In this document: piece by piece, positions 29,087-31,422 of the stretch
Position numbering within the stretch: the stretch's first letter is position 1
How the letters are laid out: each line of letters opens with the position of its first letter
Source of the DNA: a virus
Virus record (IMG/VR): IMGVR_UViG_3300037189_014140
Coordinates: 1-31,422 of that record
Length of the DNA stretch: 31,422 nucleotides
Reading direction: 5' to 3' (one strand)
Notes under the pieces: model-generated
What the model was told of the DNA's origin: nothing
Database searches by the model: none
Seen by the model: only the letters and a program-made list of their open reading frames with translations
Program-made: the position numbers and the translations under genes

Positions 29087-29650
29087 CTATTTTCTTTCTT
29101 TTTCTAATTCGTCAAAAATAGCTTTAGTAGCTTCTTCTGATTTATTAATTGATTCTCTAGCAAGATTCTGATTTTTCAATTTCTCAAGCGTTGAAGTCCT
29201 GGATTCTTTTAAGAATTTAGCGTAATCATTTGGCTTCAATGTCATCATCACATAAAGGTTTCCATCTTTTGCAAGATAAGTGCTTGTACGCGTCATGCCA
29301 CTGATAGGAATATTATTGACGACTTCTTTTGTCGCTTGAGTAAAAAATTCTTCAACATCATCACCCTGATTCACATTTGCGGAACGAAGAGCATTCTTAG
29401 TGATACGGGTAATTTCAGAATAAATTTTTGTTGCTAAATTTCCTTTTGCGTCCAATTCAGCAGCGGCTAATTGATATTTAATTCCACCCCTGCTTTCTGG
29501 TGCAACACCTATACCATTCAGCTCATCAGTAGAGTTAAACCATTCTGGCAAATCTAATTCAGATTTATTAACAAAGTTTTTTTTTGCAGAACATGCAGCC
29601 ACACATGATACCAATAAAAGAGTAAGTGCGATAGATATATATTTTTTCAT
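29087..29650 (-). CDS. LPP20-like lipoprotein in the head-tail cluster
   Basis: 187 residues. The N-terminus MKKYISIALTLLLVSC has a good lipobox (LVSC, Cys16); Cys20 in VAAC is another candidate. The mature body begins DLPEWF and has ELNGIGVAPESRGG and a helix-strand pattern (QLAAAELDAKGNLATKI, then LYVMMTLKPNDY) like LPP20-type lipoproteins of bacteria. Its role in the phage is unknown; outer-membrane attachment suggests exclusion or a change of host surface. Ends in TAG 29087-29089. Confidence 0.6.
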   Translation of the reverse strand: MKKYISIALTLLLVSCVAACSAKKNFVNKSELDLPEWFNSTDELNGIGVAPESRGGIKYQLAAAELDAKGNLATKIYSEITRITKNALRSANVNQGDDVEEFFTQATKEVVNNIPISGMTRTSTYLAKDGNLYVMMTLKPNDYAKFLKESRTSTLEKLKNQNLARESINKSEEATKAIFDELEKERK

Positions 29651-29684
29651 ATAATATTTAAATTATAGCTTGCGTGTGGTATTT

Positions 29685-30161
29685 TTACTTTAATCCGCTT
29701 CTAATCGAATTGTCAATATTGTTTATTATATTGCGCCTAGATGATTCTATCGGGCGTTTTAAGTTATTTCTGGGGGCAACATAAGCACCTCTTCCATTTT
29801 TGCCGCCTTTTTCTTGTAGTGCGGCGTAAGGGGTGTTTGCGCTAATTTCTAACCTTGAAGAGCCTTTCGTTTCTCCCTTAACGCTTCTAGCTAATTGACC
29901 ATCAAGGATTGCAGAACTTTCTAAGCCACTTCGATTTGAAGCCTGATGATTGCGATAGGTTCTGCCTCTTTTAACGATTACTGGATAAATAGTTCCTGTT
30001 TTAGGCTTGTTCATTTCTTGCTTGATTAGGCCAGAAGTTGCATCTCCTTTGTTTCCTGCAAGTTGAATATTTGTTGTTTGCAAACCTTGCCTTACGCCAT
30101 TCTTAAAAGCTTTTTCTAGTTTATTTAGACTGGAAAATTTGAAGGTGGTTTTAAAGCCCAT
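29685..30161 (-). CDS. HK97-gp10-like neck protein
   Basis: 158 residues. A helical N-terminus (LNKLEKAFKNGVRQGLQTTN), a linker rich in Gly/Lys, then EISANTPYAALQEKGGKNGRGAYVAPRNNL (about 105-134 region). The 'YAALQEKGG...' block is typical of HK97 gp10 (tail completion, neck) proteins. It follows the head-closure gene, as in siphophage/myophage connectors. It helps join the tail to the head. Confidence 0.7.
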   Translation of the reverse strand: MGFKTTFKFSSLNKLEKAFKNGVRQGLQTTNIQLAGNKGDATSGLIKQEMNKPKTGTIYPVIVKRGRTYRNHQASNRSGLESSAILDGQLARSVKGETKGSSRLEISANTPYAALQEKGGKNGRGAYVAPRNNLKRPIESSRRNIINNIDNSIRSGLK

Positions 30162-30559
30162 TATAATTTAGTATTTTCAAGAGTATCAAGCCCCCTAATA
30201 GTGCATTTAAGCGCAGTAAAATACCGCCTTCCTTGATAATTTGGCACAACATCGATTATCTCGAATCTATTACCATCATATTCAACCAAATCAGTTTTAT
30301 TAATTGGATGGTCGGGGTCAAAGCGATAAATAAATTTATGGCTTACTTTGCCAACCATGTTCACGCCATCAAAAATTTCTTCACCTCTACCATTTTCTTC
30401 GGCAGCCCAAGTAGAAAAAATAGTTGTAAGGTTTAAGTTTGGATTGGCTGCGCCTGTGTTTTGAGATGCTTTTGTTTTGCGCTTAATCGTGATGTAAGCG
30501 CGCATATCGCCCGTGCAAACTTTATATGGCTTTGGTTTTATTCTAGCACAATTAGGCAT
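30161..30559 (-). CDS. Head-tail adaptor / head closure protein
   Basis: 132 residues. MRAYITIKRKTKASQNTGA (19-37), IFSTWAAEENGRGEEIFDGV and HKFIYRFDPDHPINKTDLVE and YFTALKCTIRGLD are the pattern of the phage head-tail joining family (SPP1 gp16-like). It closes the portal after packaging. Its start overlaps the stop of the connector gene by one base. Confidence 0.8.
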   Translation of the reverse strand: MPNCARIKPKPYKVCTGDMRAYITIKRKTKASQNTGAANPNLNLTTIFSTWAAEENGRGEEIFDGVNMVGKVSHKFIYRFDPDHPINKTDLVEYDGNRFEIIDVVPNYQGRRYFTALKCTIRGLDTLENTKL

Positions 30560-31224
30560 TAGATATTTAGCACAATTTTAAATGGTGTAAAGTATGCAAT
30601 GGCAGCATTTTGTTTTGAATTATCAGCACAGTCTCCACGATTATCATAAAGAAAGCTAATAAAGCGCAACAGAGCTTGTTGAATATCTTCTGGAATGAAA
30701 GTATCATCCACACCATAACCAGCAGTAAAATTAATTACAACAGCTTGTTTACGAACGTCAACATCAGTTGGAAAAGATTTGTTTTGAACCAGATAGATGC
30801 CAGAATAATCAGTGTTTACAGTTGTGTAATAATTCAACGAAGCCCAAGTTGTAAGGACTCCATCAGCGTAATATTGAATTGAAGAAACTGACCCAAGTGG
30901 CGATTTTCTTAGAACGATACCATTATCTTGATATTGCGGCAGCAGAGGACTAACTCCAGAATAATAATATAGTCCATCAGTGATAGGAAAAGAATCTAGG
31001 TAAGTTTTGTAAGTTTTTGTGAGTAAATCTCGTCCTGTAATTTTCTCAAAATATCCAGTAGCAGATTTAATTAAATGAGTAATGAGACTATCATCAATAG
31101 AAAGAGTGGTGGGTATTTTTAGCCAATCTTTTACATTGGCTAAAGATACTGCTAAACCAGCAGCAGGAGTGACTAGTAAATAGTCAATCGGCTGCCTAAA
31201 TGGTAAGGCATAAATATTGGTCAT
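30559..31224 (-). CDS. Phage gp6-like head-tail connector protein
   Basis: 221 residues. The conserved N-terminal helical part SLANVKDWLKIPTTLSIDDSL and LIKSATGYFEKITGRDLL match the HK97 gp6/phiE125 gp8 connector family, then SSIQYYADGVLTTWASLNYY and a late helix. Twelve copies would form a ring beneath the portal. The start overlaps the preceding stop (TAATG). Confidence 0.8.
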   Translation of the reverse strand: MTNIYALPFRQPIDYLLVTPAAGLAVSLANVKDWLKIPTTLSIDDSLITHLIKSATGYFEKITGRDLLTKTYKTYLDSFPITDGLYYYSGVSPLLPQYQDNGIVLRKSPLGSVSSIQYYADGVLTTWASLNYYTTVNTDYSGIYLVQNKSFPTDVDVRKQAVVINFTAGYGVDDTFIPEDIQQALLRFISFLYDNRGDCADNSKQNAAIAYFTPFKIVLNI

Positions 31225-31422
31225 TATGCAATTGTTCTAGTTACCAAAATAATTTCTGTATCTGAGCCAGATTGTGGTGCATTAGCAACAAATTTAAAAT
31301 ATTCGGCAGAAGCAAAATCATTTGCATTGGTTGCATATTGCGAATTAGCAGAACAAAAAGACGTTACTACATTACCTAAGCCCATATTTTTTAGGGGTAA
31401 ATAAGTTCCGTCTAAAGCATCA
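31224..31422 (-). CDS. Partial late-region protein, N-terminus beyond the window
   Basis: A minus-strand frame runs to the right edge and ends with TAA 31224-31226. The 65 visible residues include YLPLKNMGLGNVVTSFCSAN and SGSDTEIILVTRTIA, a beta-rich ending. It is coupled to the connector start. Probably a capsid-associated structural protein by position; no family recognised. Confidence 0.55.
   Translation of the reverse strand, partial: DALDGTYLPLKNMGLGNVVTSFCSANSQYATNANDFASAEYFKFVANAPQSGSDTEIILVTRTIA

Noticed and set aside
1-31422. tRNA genes, CRISPR arrays, insertion sequences and a diversity-generating retroelement
   Set aside because: I found no cloverleaf with a T-arm motif, no spaced direct repeats, no transposase or reverse transcriptase, and no template/variable repeat pair near the fibre genes. 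Absence by eye is not proof.

Overview
The window is about 31 kb of a strongly AT-rich genome of a tailed bacteriophage or prophage with a contractile (myovirus) tail. The host is most likely Gram-negative: the lysis cassette has a membrane i-spanin and a lipoprotein o-spanin, and two further proteins carry Sec or lipoprotein signals. Many starts are preceded only by A/T-rich sequence and a minority by a clear AGGAG, so the host clade cannot be fixed from this sequence.

Layout. (1) About 1-9174, plus strand: early/DNA-metabolism region of small, tightly packed and often overlapping genes. It includes a GNAT acetyltransferase, an ERF single-strand annealing protein, a NinB-like protein, SSB, a Ref-like HNH nuclease, a VRR-NUC nuclease, a ribbon-helix-helix regulator and two DNA methyltransferases. 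Two gene-poor stretches (100-310 and 7176-7551) hold strong predicted RNA structures. (2) 9193-11323, minus strand: lysis cassette (putative holin and other small membrane proteins, overlapping Rz/Rz1-type spanins, CHAP/Tae-like amidase), mostly joined by ATGA overlaps. (3) 11323-25541, minus strand: tail module collinear with Mu gp38-gp48, from the DUF2635 protein through sheath, tube, tail-assembly chaperone with a -1 frameshift, tape measure, DNA-circularisation protein, hub, spike, gp46, gp47/baseplate J and gp48 to tail fibres and a DUF4376 protein. (4) 25668-27143, plus strand: large terminase, inverted inside the otherwise minus-strand late region. (5) 27140-31422, minus strand: a secreted protein of unknown function, a tail-terminator-like protein with repeated beta modules, a lipoprotein resembling LPP20, HK97-gp10-like neck protein, head-closure protein, gp6-like head-tail connector, and the end of a further gene. 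Capsid, portal and small terminase are not in the window and would be expected beyond the right end.

The plus-strand early block and the minus-strand late block converge at about 9180. The early block supplies recombination, ssDNA binding and DNA modification; the late block builds neck, tail and fibres and lyses the cell.

The most notable signals are: in-frame amber (TAG) codons that split the tape-measure gene and clip the Ref-like nuclease; an A_AAA_AAG slippery site in the chaperone gene; an 11-unit GC-rich hexamer repeat forming a leader ORF coupled by ATGA to the NinB-like gene; an unidentified multi-hairpin RNA candidate at 7230-7424; beta modules shared by baseplate J and the terminator-like protein; and the inverted terminase.
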